Origin: Hydnum rufescens UP504
Lineage: Eukaryota > Basidiomycota > Agaricomycetes > Cantharellales > Hydnaceae
Assembly: GCA_014904985.1 (NCBI GenBank)
Contig: MU128987.1
Span: 128,153-192,152 of the forward strand
DNA length: 64,000 nt
Direction: 5' to 3'
The notes beneath the pieces were generated by a model. It saw nothing but the letters and a program-made list of their open reading frames with translations, was not told where the DNA came from and ran no database searches. A program made the translations under genes and the position numbers. This document shows positions 52,698 to 62,905 of this stretch, one piece after another; positions within the stretch are counted from its first letter, which is position 1, and every line of letters starts with the position of its first letter.

Positions 52698-53757
52698 TGC
52701 ATTTGCTGAACCCCCCTGGCGGAGGTCACGCTTCGATGACGATCTCAAAGATAGGATCAGCATTCGCGTACCCCCAACTCAGCCCGGCCATTCTTTCAAG
52801 ACCGAATGGGCTGAAGATCACACTCAATTCGTACAAGCTATCGCTTACGATACCAAGTACCTCCTAGTCTACACCGACGGGTCTCTCACCACCGAACAAG
52901 GGGTCCGCAAAACTGGGTTCGGTGCAGTAGCTTATCACAGGAATCGTGTCATCCTTGATATGGCTGGGTCCCTGGGCCCTAAGGTTGAGGTGTATGACGC
53001 TGAAATGGAGGCTCTAGCATCTGCAGCTGAGCAGACGCACCACCTCATTCTTCACAGTAACCATCTCGCCGATGTGAATAAAATCAACATCTATGTTGAT
53101 AACACAGGAGCCATACACAGGATTTTCGACGGCGGCCCAGGGAAAGCGCAGGACTGCTCTAGAAGATTCCGTGCAGCAATACTCGACATCATTGACCGCA
53201 AACCAAACATCAACGTCTTTATCGACTGGGCCCCCGGCCACGAGAACATAGTCGGAAACGAGCTGGCTGATAAACGAGCCAAGGAAGGGTCCAAACTCAG
53301 ACCTGCGCACCCACAGTACTCCTCTGCATCCTTCGTCGGGAGTACCCAACGCCGCGCCCTGGCACAAAACTGGGTGATGGAGTGGGCATCCGCAGAGAGA
53401 CACCGCAGCGCTTTCACTCCTGCCAACCGCATCAAACCGTCACTGAAGCCGTCAAAACACTTCCTGGAGCTGAGCCGTAAGGGTCTCAGCAGATCAGTCC
53501 AATGTCGGACAGGCCATGCCCACCTTGGCGAATATTACGCCCGACACGTACAAGCTGAGTCCGTATCTTGCCAATGCGGAACAGACTTACAAACACGGTC
53601 ACACATCCTACAGGAATGCGAACTATATGACAACGACCGCCATATCCTCGGGGATGGAGACGATCGGGAAATCAAGATTCTCTTGGGAAGCAGCGAGGGG
53701 ATCATCCGCCTTGCGTCATTCCTAGTGGCCTCCGGCGCCCTCGACAAACATTGAAGG
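52642..53757 (+). CDS. LINE RNase H domain, in the +1 frame relative to ORF2
   Basis: The frame is open from 52,642 (after a TGA) and overlaps ORF2 by 56 nt; it has no ATG near its start. It begins with SERIDAFAEPPW, the same linker that normally continues a Tad-type ORF2. RNase H follows: LLVYTDGSLTTEQGV (first Asp), YDAEMEALASAAEQ (Glu), NIYVDNTGAIHRIF (Asp) and DWAPGHENIVGNELAD (His and final Asp), all catalytic residues present. A C-terminal zinc-like CQCGTDLQTRSHILQECELY follows. It is most likely part of the ORF2 polyprotein, reached by +1 frameshifting within 52,642-52,697, or separated by a one-base mutation. Confidence 0.88.
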
Positions 53758-54125
53758 ACGACGGATGGCCTGGGATTCATGGACAACAGTGTAGGGGACA
53801 GCCACCCTGCACCTCACTCGAACAGCGGGACCACATCCCCTATTTGTTGCGTAGAAAGTGCTATTTTATTTCATTTCTTATTCTCTTATTCTCATACCCT
53901 CCGAGTGGCCATTCACCCTGCCACCACCAAAGATAACTCCACAATGGGCCCTCCCCCTGGAACTCACCCCTCGCTCCCACCCCAGCCTACAGAAAGAAAG
54001 AACCACCTTCGTACCTAAACCTTACCTCTGCTTGGCATGTATAGTTACCAGTTACGAGACCGCCCTCGGCGCCTGCCGGCAGCCTGACGCGGTATATAAA
54101 CAAGATTTCCTCCTCCTCCTCCCAT

Positions 54126-55831
54126 ACCCCGTCCCCACCAGAGAAAGGACAGCTTTTACTTAGTATTTCTGCACAACCATATACATTTCCTACATTTACC
54201 TACTACTGCCCTCGACGCCTACCAGCATCCAATGACACGGTGCACCAGCCTTAGGTTGCAGGCGCATTCCTCCTCCCAGCAAACCTCCATATGGCCCAAA
54301 GTGAGAAAGACCGAGGCAGCAGACCCAGAATCCACATAACGGTTGATTTATCTCCTATACTGAGATACCGCGCTGGCTTCGGTCCCAGGGAATTCTTGAC
54401 AACAAAGTCTGCGAATTCGTCCGTTTTCATCGAGCTATGTCCTTGCGAAATGTAAATTCGAGCCATGATGCTGTCGATATAATCTTTGTATAGGGAGTTT
54501 GATGGAAGTTCGTATCTCTGGACAGTATTAGTAGCGAGCTGTAGTGACGGGGTGTAACGTGCTTAGACTCGGACGGATGAGAACTGGACTTTTATGGACT
54601 CAGACATACGTTGCTTCGGACACCTCCAGGCTCAATCAGCATTACATTCACACCGAGCGGCCTGCATTCATTGTAGAGGGCCTCAGTAATCGACCGAACC
54701 GCGGCTTTCGTTGCAGCATAGATTCCTGAACACAGATAGTTGAATCAAGGTGTTTGCGTGATCGTGAACGCGGGACGTTCGAAAGAATCTCAGAGCAATC
54801 CTGACCTCCGAAGGGAATTGGGATAATTGCGGTTACACTCCCCACGTTGATTACCAAGCCACTCTTGCGTTCTGCCATGTGGGGTACAACAGCACGCTGA
54901 GTACGCAATACACCAAACACGTTCGTCTGGAATGTTTTCTCGGCCGTCTCGAGAGACACATCAAGGACGGGTGCTGATAAAAGGTAGTAAGCACCACCAG
55001 ATCACCAAGGTATTCAGGAACTAACCAACGCAAAGTAAGCCGCTGCATACACATCGATATGCTCAGTCCCAGTTCGGCGGCTGAAAACGAAAATATTCGC
55101 TCACGCGTTGTTGATCAGGATATCTATGCGGCCCTCAGTATCAAGGATAGTCTTCACGGCCGTTGACACACTATCGTCGGAATCCACATCCATCTGTACT
55201 TTACGAATATCACCGACGTCCTTCAAGCCATCCATAGACTCCATGCGGCGTGCACTTGCATAGACAATGCACCCGGCAGCGGCGAATGATTCTACGAGCG
55301 AACCGCCTATCCCACCTGCAGACGATCCCGTGATGAGCACGACAGGAGCCATGGAGAAAAATCGAGTATGTGGAGTAAATTTGCTGTCTCTCTGTGGGAG
55401 AACCCGCCCCTAAAACGCCGCAACAGTGCCACTCGGCAATATTAATGCACATTGTTGTTGACGAGGACTCAACGCCGGGACTAAGGCCCCGGTAGACATA
55501 CCGAAGGCGCGATGCGTTCTGCGGAAAGTATTTCGGTTATGTCTTATTCAATATATTGAATATTTTGCCTTGCTGTAATCCATATGTTTAGATGGCCATG
55601 GAGGTTGAGGTATTTCACATTTTTCAGATGAACCATTGAGAATCAAATAACAAGGTCAATATCATTGTATCTCTAGACAATATATACATTGTTGGCCAAA
55701 AAAAATTGCACTTTTAACGTGTCAGCCACGTGATCAGGGCAACGAGGGCAGCAGCAGTCGCCCGGAATGCCGAAGACGGGGGGGATGCTTCCTTTGCGTG
55801 GCCAGGATCCGCATCACTACGCCCGGGATCG
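54126..55831. repeat. Right copy (S2) of the 1.7-kb direct duplication flanking the LINE
   Basis: This is the direct partner of 45,812-47,510. Its left edge follows the LINE 3' tail (..CCCATACCCCGTCC against CCCACACCCCGTCC at the left copy), so ten or more bases of similarity between LINE tail and target exist there. Its right edge passes without interruption into the hypothetical gene. The 7-bp length difference from S1 is explained by homopolymer indels. Confidence 0.9.
54251..55352 (-). CDS. AYR1-like short-chain dehydrogenase, copy 2 (intact)
   Basis: Five exons (55,352-55,105; 55,042-55,026; 54,973-54,806; 54,725-54,610; 54,538-54,251) sum to 837 nt, giving 278 residues. The second exon is only 17 nt and completes the INNAG motif. 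Motifs: TGSSAGGIGG for NADP(H), ASARRMES, LINNAG, FQTNVFGVLRTQ, VINVGS with the catalytic Ser, YAATK with Tyr and Lys, and EPGGVRSN. The C terminus carries RYLSIGDKST then a hydrophobic stretch WILGLLPRSFSLWAIWRF, consistent with lipid-droplet or ER attachment as for yeast AYR1. By family it reduces acyl-DHAP in phosphatidic acid synthesis; the substrate here is not proven. It is the only unbroken member of three. Confidence 0.88.
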
Positions 55832-57602
55832 GGAGGCTGGGGTGCCTGATCTTCAGAATTGTCCACAGACGGAGCCGTAGCCTTTGTCTTACCCCTGTCT
55901 TCAGCTGGGGATTTGCGGGGACGTTTGACCTTCTTGCGTGAGCCCTGGGCAGTGGGGAGAGAATCGGATGGCGGAGAACGAGGACGTTTGGAAGGGCGCG
56001 AGGGACCAGGGGCTGCAGTGGAATCCTCGGGGTCTATATTGTCATCATCTGATTCCATGAGTTTTTTCAGCCCTGGGAAGAATATCAGCCAGTTGGACAT
56101 AAGACATGCGGGTGAACTCACTGCCACCAGCAGTGGCATCTGCGATCTCATCAGTGGAGGGTCCCTTCATCTCATGAAAGGACTCCTCAAGTCTGAGGAG
56201 TTCCTCAGGTGAGGCAATATTCCGTACGATAGCCAGGGACGCTGCTTGAGAGAAAATAAGCAGTGGAGCAGTATACCCAATGGGCAACTCACCAGGGGGC
56301 ATCCTTTTCTTTGCAAAGTCCATTGCTGAAGGAACTCCAAGCTGGCCCATAATCGACACGAGCATCTCGTGTTGATTCTCAATATCAGTTACTGCCTCCG
56401 TGGTCTTGAAGATTACTGCGGCATCCTTCCATTCGCGGTGTGACTTGATAACTCGGCAGAGTCTATCCACGGTGAGGTCGTGAGGGTTCCGCTTGAGATA
56501 GCCATAAGTTCTACCCACTTACGTCTAGCCGCGGTCTTGTGGCACCATGCCCAGATCACTCACCGTCATATTCCTTGCGGGCAGTTTGGTCGATTTGTTC
56601 GACCTTCCGGCGCATCCGTTTTGTCAATGAATCATACCGGTGCCACGCGTGGGTCAGCAGAAGCTCGATGATTGAATTTACGTCCTCAGTCAAACGGAAG
56701 GCCCCTTGGGGCGTCTTCCGTGTGAGAATTTTGGGACCAAAGAGAGCCTCCGCAATGTCGTTGTGGATGCCTGGCAGAAGATTCGATTTTGTTGGGAACA
56801 CCGGGTTGCGGCCGTTCTCAAGATCGGCGCGCATAATATCATGGGGATGGTACTTATGCTGGTGCAAGAGATCATCAATTATCTCATTACCACCAGCTTT
56901 TTTCCATATAGCATCCCAGGCGCGTCCCCAGAGCTTTCTGGCCTCTGCATGGGCAACAGGGCCACGGTTGCTCAAAGCTGTGCGCATTTCATCCCTGGAC
57001 AGGTTAGCGCATTGATCAAAAAGATCCCGCACCAAGGATATTTGAGTTGAACTCCAGCCAATGTACGGCGGGAGGTCGTGAGCATGTTCGGGGAAGAGAC
57101 CGTGAATGATTCCTGTGCGCTTTCGCCATTCCTCACATCCCCAAGGGAGCCGCTGGTCCTGAGGACGATCCTTGGAGACGCTCCACAGCAGGGGCATAAT
57201 ACCAATCACTTGAATCGACGGCATGATAGCCTGAAGGATCCCGAATGGTTGTGCAAGATATTTGGGTCCTGTGGATGCGAGAATAGCCGCATGGGCGTTA
57301 ATAGTGCAACCCGAGGCAGGGCAAAAAATTGGGGATAGTGAAGGAAGACTGCGGACTTTAGCGATATCAATAGTCTCAAGAGCGAGCTTCCGGAGACGTT
57401 CTCCTCGGTCGGCGTTGGCCTCGGAAATTCCAGCGACACCCCCGCGTCCAAATTTCGATCCAACACGATTCTATAGAACGAATTCAAAAATCGGTCTCGA
57501 TGCCCGAGAGTTTGAAGAACAAGAGAAGATTCACCTGAAAATCTGAGTAGAGGAAGCAATAGGTTTCTTGGCGTCGTGGAGGAAGAACGACGACTCACCC
57601 AT
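55714..57602 (-). CDS. Hypothetical protein with basic, nuclear-type C terminus
   Basis: Exons in order from the 5' side: MGESSFFLHDAKKPI (ATG at 57,602, tentative), RKLALETIDIAKVRSLPSLS, a long exon with PSIQVIGIMPLLWSVSKDRP, DDLLHQHKYHPHDIMRADLE and AEALFGPKILTRKTPQGAFR, then RTYGYLKRNPHDLTVDRLCR, LGVPSAMDFAKKRMPPGELP and MKGPSTDEIADATAGG, and a last exon with KRPRSPPS and RKKVKRPRKSP, typical nuclear localisation patches. Phase across the first intron is unresolved. No domain was recognised; multi-copy hypothetical genes of this sort are common in such genomes. Its 3' end has been copied to 47,403-47,510. Confidence 0.6.
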
Positions 57603-57860
57603 TCGAGAATCTGGTTCCGCTGGTGACTCCCTCGCCTGTCTTTGTGGCTCCAACCTCCAAAAGCGAGAACAATCTAAAACCTCTGTTCGCCTATATATTA
57701 AGCCTACGTATAGATGTGACCACGTATAGAGCGTGAAATTTTACAAATGTATAACTAAGGTCTTCCAACATACGGCCTTCCATGAGCCACACAATTTGTG
57801 AACTTCTCCCGCAACCTGCATCCTGTAAGTCGTCTCATCATGCAAGCCAATCTCTGTTTC
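57603..57860. other. Short intergenic spacer
   Basis: This is the upstream flank of the hypothetical gene. It is A/T-rich around 57,700-57,760. No element was recognised. Confidence 0.3.
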
Positions 57861-57863
57861 TTG

Positions 57864-59080
57864 TCAATTAGATACTATAAGTATAGTGACAAATACTGGA
57901 CAACTAGGTACATGCTGAGGCCCCGATGTACTCGGCCCCGGTGGCAATCCAGACGCGAATTTAGGAGTCAGTTTCGAGAAATAAAGCTCAGTGAATGATC
58001 CAATCGTATTTTCTGATAGCGACCCGGTCAAGTTGGTCCTGGAAACGTCGTCAGTCAAAGTACAGACAAACAAGTCAAGCACCGTTGTACCCAGTAGAAG
58101 ACCTGGGGGGAGGGAAAAAGCCTCATTAGGACAATAGGGGTAGCAAATAGGTAGGCATTACGGAGATTCGTCCTCTTTCCCAGGTCTTTCTCGAGCATGA
58201 AGAAGCGGAAATAAACAAAACTAGCGGTCACACACCCAAGAGAGCGACCAGTAAACCACACATTGACCTGGGGAAAAATACGGCAGGAGCCATGCGAATC
58301 ACGTTTGTGCCATAGAGCAGCGTCTTCTTAAGATGTTTGGAGAGGGTCTTAACGCCAAGGGCGATAGTGTCAAATGCCTAAACTTTCCGAGATCGCTGAT
58401 ATCTTCGAGAAACACGCGCTCTTCGAAACCCTTGTGGATGCGACCGACTCCATCAATGTAGGTGTCACCTAAAGACGGGTTAATTATCTCCCCGATGACT
58501 AGTCATACCTATCTCACATTGTGTCAGAGTCTGTAAGACGAGTTGGTCTGCATGAACATCTTCCAGAGCAAATCGAGGTGCTTATGGCATTGAGACCGCT
58601 AAGCCCTTCACCAAATTCTATGGACGCTATCCCCTTAAAAGAGACTACAATCCAGTTGGACTTGGGGTCCCAGAAAAGACCTACGAACGCAGAAGCGGTG
58701 TTATTCAACTCTGGGGGGTGGGCCCGCGTCAGCCCGTGCCAATCGTAGAAGGGAATATGTGACAAGCACCCGAAAGAGGCCGAAGTCGATACCGAACTTG
58801 CGGCAAACATCGCGGATCTTGCGATCTGAGGTAGAATCGAGAGACTTTGATACGGCATCAGAGGTTTCCGCGGAAAACAGATCTCTGAGAAGGGCTCCCA
58901 GACCATGCTTAAGCGGATTGAGATTCGTAGGCAGTTCCGTTGTTGCCTAACGCAAAACTCTCTGAGAGTTGTTTGGTTGTGATGTGACGGCAGAGCGGAT
59001 GCATCGTTCTCATGCTCGTAAATTACGAAGGCCAATTGCAAACTATATAATGTCAGGACTTGCTGAAGAGATTGCAATGA
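57864..59080 (-). pseudogene. Class-3 lipase-like gene, probably degraded
   Basis: The minus strand encodes, in order, IPFYDWHGLTRAHPPELNNT, VGLFWDPKSNWIVVSFKG, LVLQTLTQCEIG spliced to DTYIDGVGRIHKGF, then VNVWFTGRSLGCVTASFVYF and LRNAYLFATPIV. These are the order and motifs of fungal lipase class 3 (alpha/beta hydrolase); TGRSLG is the nucleophile elbow GxSxG with Arg where His is usual. Between GLNAISTS and LEDVHADQL the frame shifts without room for an intron, and the C-terminal catalytic Asp/His region (57,864-58,080) is unrecognisable. A minus-strand hydrophobic stretch at about 59,690-59,540 (LVLTTFFGGVSIGYAALVHF) may be its lost N-terminal membrane part. Confidence 0.6.
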
Positions 59081-61254
59081 TGGCAGGGCTTACAGCAACT
59101 TGGCGACATCAAAATTGAAATATCTCGCTGTCTCGCTGCCTTTTTGGTCTAAGATGTCTTGGCTGAGTGCCTTATCACCTGCTTCTGCTTGCGGTATTAT
59201 CGGGGCGTTAAATAAATTAGGATTGTCTAGAGGTTCGATAAATATGGAGTTGTTCCAATCCGTGATCATGAGGAGGCATGCTAACCGGAATTGACCAGTC
59301 CGAGGCCTCCACGATATTGTCTTTGGAAAGAGGGATCGTCAAAACCCAGATCAGTCATCCATCAGCCTCATGTACAAGCCCAGTGGTAATAAGCCTGTCC
59401 ACAAAGTGAAGGTATTAGCCAGAAGAACTGGTAGGAGAAATGAATGCACACCGAACGAGGGTAGGAAAATGCGCAGCTAAACAAAAAATTAGGACGAAGA
59501 AAAGCAGAATTGAACCACCGATGGCAAAAAAAGGTCACGGAAATCTAAATATCATTGTCAGAGGAGGAAGAAAGTGGACGAGAGCCGCATACCCAATCGA
59601 GACCCCACCGAAGAACGTGGTCAAGACGAGATTGGACCATGTTCGCCAGAGGTAACGAATATAACGCCCCGTCTCAAGAAAGATCAAATTATGGTAATTA
59701 TGCAGGGTCTGGCATGGGCTATGGATCACAAATGCACCTACCGCTAGCTGCCAGAAGTCGGGCTCTCAGCGCATCCTTGAAATGAGTAGACACGCGTGCG
59801 ACTTACGCCATTTGCGAAGTCACCAGGAAAATAAACTGCCCTCGGGATGGTATTGAGTGTGGTATCTCGGGTCGAAGGGTCTGGAGGTCTGCGGTCATGG
59901 ACGTCTTCTTTATTTTTATTTCCTCTTCAGTGTATGTACGATACCCCCTGGACCTTCGGTCCCCTGCCCTTGGCGCCCCTCGGGAGCAGCCGGTAGTTGC
60001 AGGCTAAATATCGAGATATTCATCATCATCATCACCAACAAAACCAAGCAGCACTAGCCGAAGCCACAATCACAGCGCAGCTCAGCTCGTCCAGACGGGA
60101 TGGATGAACAAAGTAGTGAGGGTTTTAGGCCCCAAGCTTCCAAGAACCCTAGAACCCTAGACGATGTACTTGACATCTTGGTGCGGTGTTTCCAGCCACT
60201 TCCCACGGTGTTTGTTTAACCTGTTCTGGATGCACAGCTAGAGGTGATCGATGTGCTTCCCCGGGATGTGTTTAACGCCCTCCTTCTTGACGCTCTCACA
60301 GACACCACCTTGAGAGCAGTAGGTGAGAATCTTTAAGTTAGCTGGCCCCACTAGCTTCGGAGGCCCCGGAGAGGCAGAAACGCAACTTCTGGCCCTTCGG
60401 AGCCTCTGAAGCAATTTGTGTTTTTCTGGTGTATCGAACGGGGGCGTATCTAAGCTCCATTTTCAATCCCTAGGATCTTCACCCCCCCCAAACCCTAGAG
60501 AGCGCGCCAATGCCCCGGCAGCACCGCACCACAACTCAGCAGGTTCCTCTAACCCTGTGCCCCTCCTACCCCCACCACTCCATTCTAACAGTCCTGAGGA
60601 TGAAGAGCATTCTCAACCCCAAAAGACGAAGCCTGCGTGGAAAAGCACACTGGATGCCATGCCAGATGGCAGCCAACAAGGGCATGATCGTGGGCGGGCC
60701 GGTCCTTTGGCCCAGATCTCCCTTCTTCGTCGTGTGGTGCAGGAGATGACGGAGGTCTTGGACCAATTAGAGGCATTGTTGTAATACGGGTTTTCACCAC
60801 TCAATGGCAACAAAACTATTGCATGCTGGACGGTGCTAAGAGTCCATGGATGTCCAGGTAAGACAGACTTAACGACACACGGTAATCGTGTGGATATTAT
60901 GCGAGCTCTGGGAAAGACTGACAACTGGGAGAAGACAACAAGCTCGAACAGAATACGAATCGAAATGAAATAGACGCAGACGTTCATCCAAACGGAGGCC
61001 TGGAGTTTAGCATGCCATCATCTCCATGATTACTCAATACGTGGAGAACCGATGAGTCGCACTCGGAATGCAGAGCAGGGTGCCGTTGGTGACAGTACTA
61101 GTGACATGCACTTCCACGAAATGCAAGCCTCCACGTGACGTTACGCCAGTTTACGGCAAGCCCGGCCCTTGTGACGTGTGACTGGTCGACCTGTGGCTGG
61201 GGCTTACGCCAACGTCTAAATATTTGAATATAGCACTGATTTCTTGTCAATAGG
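59081..61254. other. Interval with no firm gene
   Basis: 59,440-59,790 holds the minus-strand hydrophobic stretch mentioned for the lipase. A plus-strand frame at 60,416-60,784 (122 codons) is Pro/Ser-rich and ends in RRVVQEMTEVLDQLEALL, a possible short coiled coil; this could be a small hypothetical gene or chance. 60,011-60,045 is CATCAT/ATCACC-rich. No repeats shared with other parts of the window were found between 59,800 and 61,254. Confidence 0.3.
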
Positions 61255-62905
61255 ATACGTAGATATTGTCTAGATACAATGATGTGGGCCTTGTTATTTG
61301 ATTCTCAATGGTTCACCTGCAAAATGTGCAATACCTCAACCTGCATCCAAACATTATGGTGTTTCACCATAGAGCTCAAAACAAACCTCAAAACACCGTT
61401 TTGGAGACCAACTGTATTTATTTTGAGTAGTTTTTGGTGCCGTTTTGACATTGGTTTTTGCTGAAAGACCCTATTCAAATTCCGATGGACAAGGCCATTT
61501 TACAGCAAGGCAAAATATTCAATATATTGAATAAGATATAACCGAAATACTTTCCGCAGAACGCACCACGCCTTCGGTATGTCTACCGGGGCCTTGGTCC
61601 CGGCGTTGAGTCGTCAACGGCAATGTGCTTCGCCGCACTCTTGCGGCGTGGGTTCTCCCACAGAGAGACAGCAAATTTACTCCGCATACTCGATTTTTCT
61701 CCATGGCTCCTGTCGTGCTCATCACGGGATCGTCTGCAGGTGGCATAGGCGGTTCGCTCGTAGAATCATTCGCCGCTGCCGGGTGCATTGTCTATGCAAG
61801 TGCACGCCGCATGGAGTCTATGGATGGCTTGAAGGACGTCGGTGATATTCGTAAAGTACAGATGGATGTGGATTCCGACGACAGTGTGTCAACGGCCGTG
61901 AAGACTATCCTTGATACTGAGGGTCCGCATAGATATCCTGATCAACAATGCGTGAGTGAATACTTTCAGTTTTCAGCCACCGAACTGGGACTGAGCATAC
62001 CACTCTGTATGCAGTGGGTTGCTTTGCGTTGGTTAGTTCGATGAATACCTTGGTGATCTGGTGGTGCTTACTACCTTTTATCAGCACCCGTCCTTGATGT
62101 GTCTCTCGAGACGGCCGAGAAAACATTCCAGACGAACGTGTTTGGTGTATTGCGTACTCAGCGTGCTGTTGTACCCCACATGGCAGAACGCAAGAGTGGC
62201 TTGGTAATCAACGTGGGGAGTATATCTGCAATTATCCCAATTCCCTTCGGAGGTCAGGATTGCTCTGAGATTCTTTCGAACGTCCCGCGTTCACGATCAC
62301 GCAAACACCTTGATTCAACTATCTGTGTTCAGGAATCTATGCTGCAACGAAAGCCGCGGTTCGGTCGATTACTGAGGCCCTCTACAACGAATGCAGGCCG
62401 CTCGGTGTGAATGTAATGCTGATTGAGCCTGGAGGTGTCCGAAGCAACGTATGTCTGAGTCCATAAAAGTCCAGTTCTCATCCGTCAGAGTCTGAGCACG
62501 TTATACCCCTTCACTCCAGATCGCTACTCAATAGCTGTCCAGAGATACGAACTTCCATCAAACTCCCTATACAAAGATTATATCGACAGCATCATGGCTC
62601 GAATTTATAGTTCGCAAGGACCTAGCTCGATGAAAACGGACGAATTCGCAGGCTTTGTTGTGAAGAATTCCCTGCGACCGAAGCCAGCGCGGTATCTCAG
62701 CATAGGAGCTAAATCAACCTTCTTGTGGATTCTGGGTCTGTTACCTCGGTCTTTCTCACTTTGGGTCATATGGAAGTTTGCTGCGAGGAGGAATGCGCCT
62801 GCAAATTAAGGCTGGTGCACCGTGTCATTGGATGCTGGTAGGCATCGAGGGCACCAGTAGGTAAATGTAGGAAATGCATATACTTGTGAAGAAATACTAA
62901 GTTTA
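61255..62905. repeat. Third, inverted and diverged copy (S3) of the AYR1-like segment
   Basis: The reverse complement matches most of S1/S2, from the ATTGTCTAGAxATACAATGAT block to TACTAAGT, but it does not include the hypothetical-gene tail. It carries an extra A/T-rich insert of about 120-150 bp near 61,349-61,490. Its divergence is clearly greater than that between S1 and S2, so it is an older duplicate. Confidence 0.85.
61703..62809 (+). pseudogene. AYR1-like short-chain dehydrogenase, copy 3, pseudogene
   Basis: It starts MAPVVLITGSSAGGIGG like the others and preserves the 17-nt microexon, VINVGS and YAATK. An extra T at about 61,925 (GAGGGTCCGC versus GAGGGCCGC) shifts exon 1 so that the IDILINN segment is lost. 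Near 62,520 two inserted bases create CAA TAG in place of the sequence encoding NTVQRY. The last exon, ending WILGLLPRSFSLWVIW..NAPAN, is otherwise clean. Two independent breaks make a functional product unlikely. Confidence 0.85.

Larger units (their letters stand above)
47511..54125 (+). mobile_element. Full-length non-LTR retrotransposon (LINE, Tad-like)
   Basis: This 6,615-bp element is bounded on both sides by the 1.7-kb duplication. Order: 5' leader (47,511-47,874), ORF1 with zinc knuckles, ORF2 with APE-type endonuclease and reverse transcriptase, RNase H, and a 3' end that has no poly(A) but finishes in TTTCCTCCTCCTCCTCCC. There are no long terminal repeats, integrase or protease. An RNase H domain downstream of the reverse transcriptase together with a CCHC gag-like ORF1 fits the Tad/I-type LINEs of filamentous fungi. 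ORF1 and ORF2 are uninterrupted over 596 and 1,011 codons, so the insertion is young and possibly still active. Clade assignment is inference. Confidence 0.92.

Noticed and set aside
48261..53786. Several 100-200-codon minus-strand frames inside the LINE
   Set aside because: They are shadows of ORF1, ORF2 and RNase H caused by codon composition.
45812..55831. LTR retrotransposon reading of the 1.7-kb direct repeats
   Set aside because: The repeats hold a host dehydrogenase gene, one of them continues into a host gene, and the internal element has no integrase, protease or primer-binding site; its enzymes are those of a LINE.
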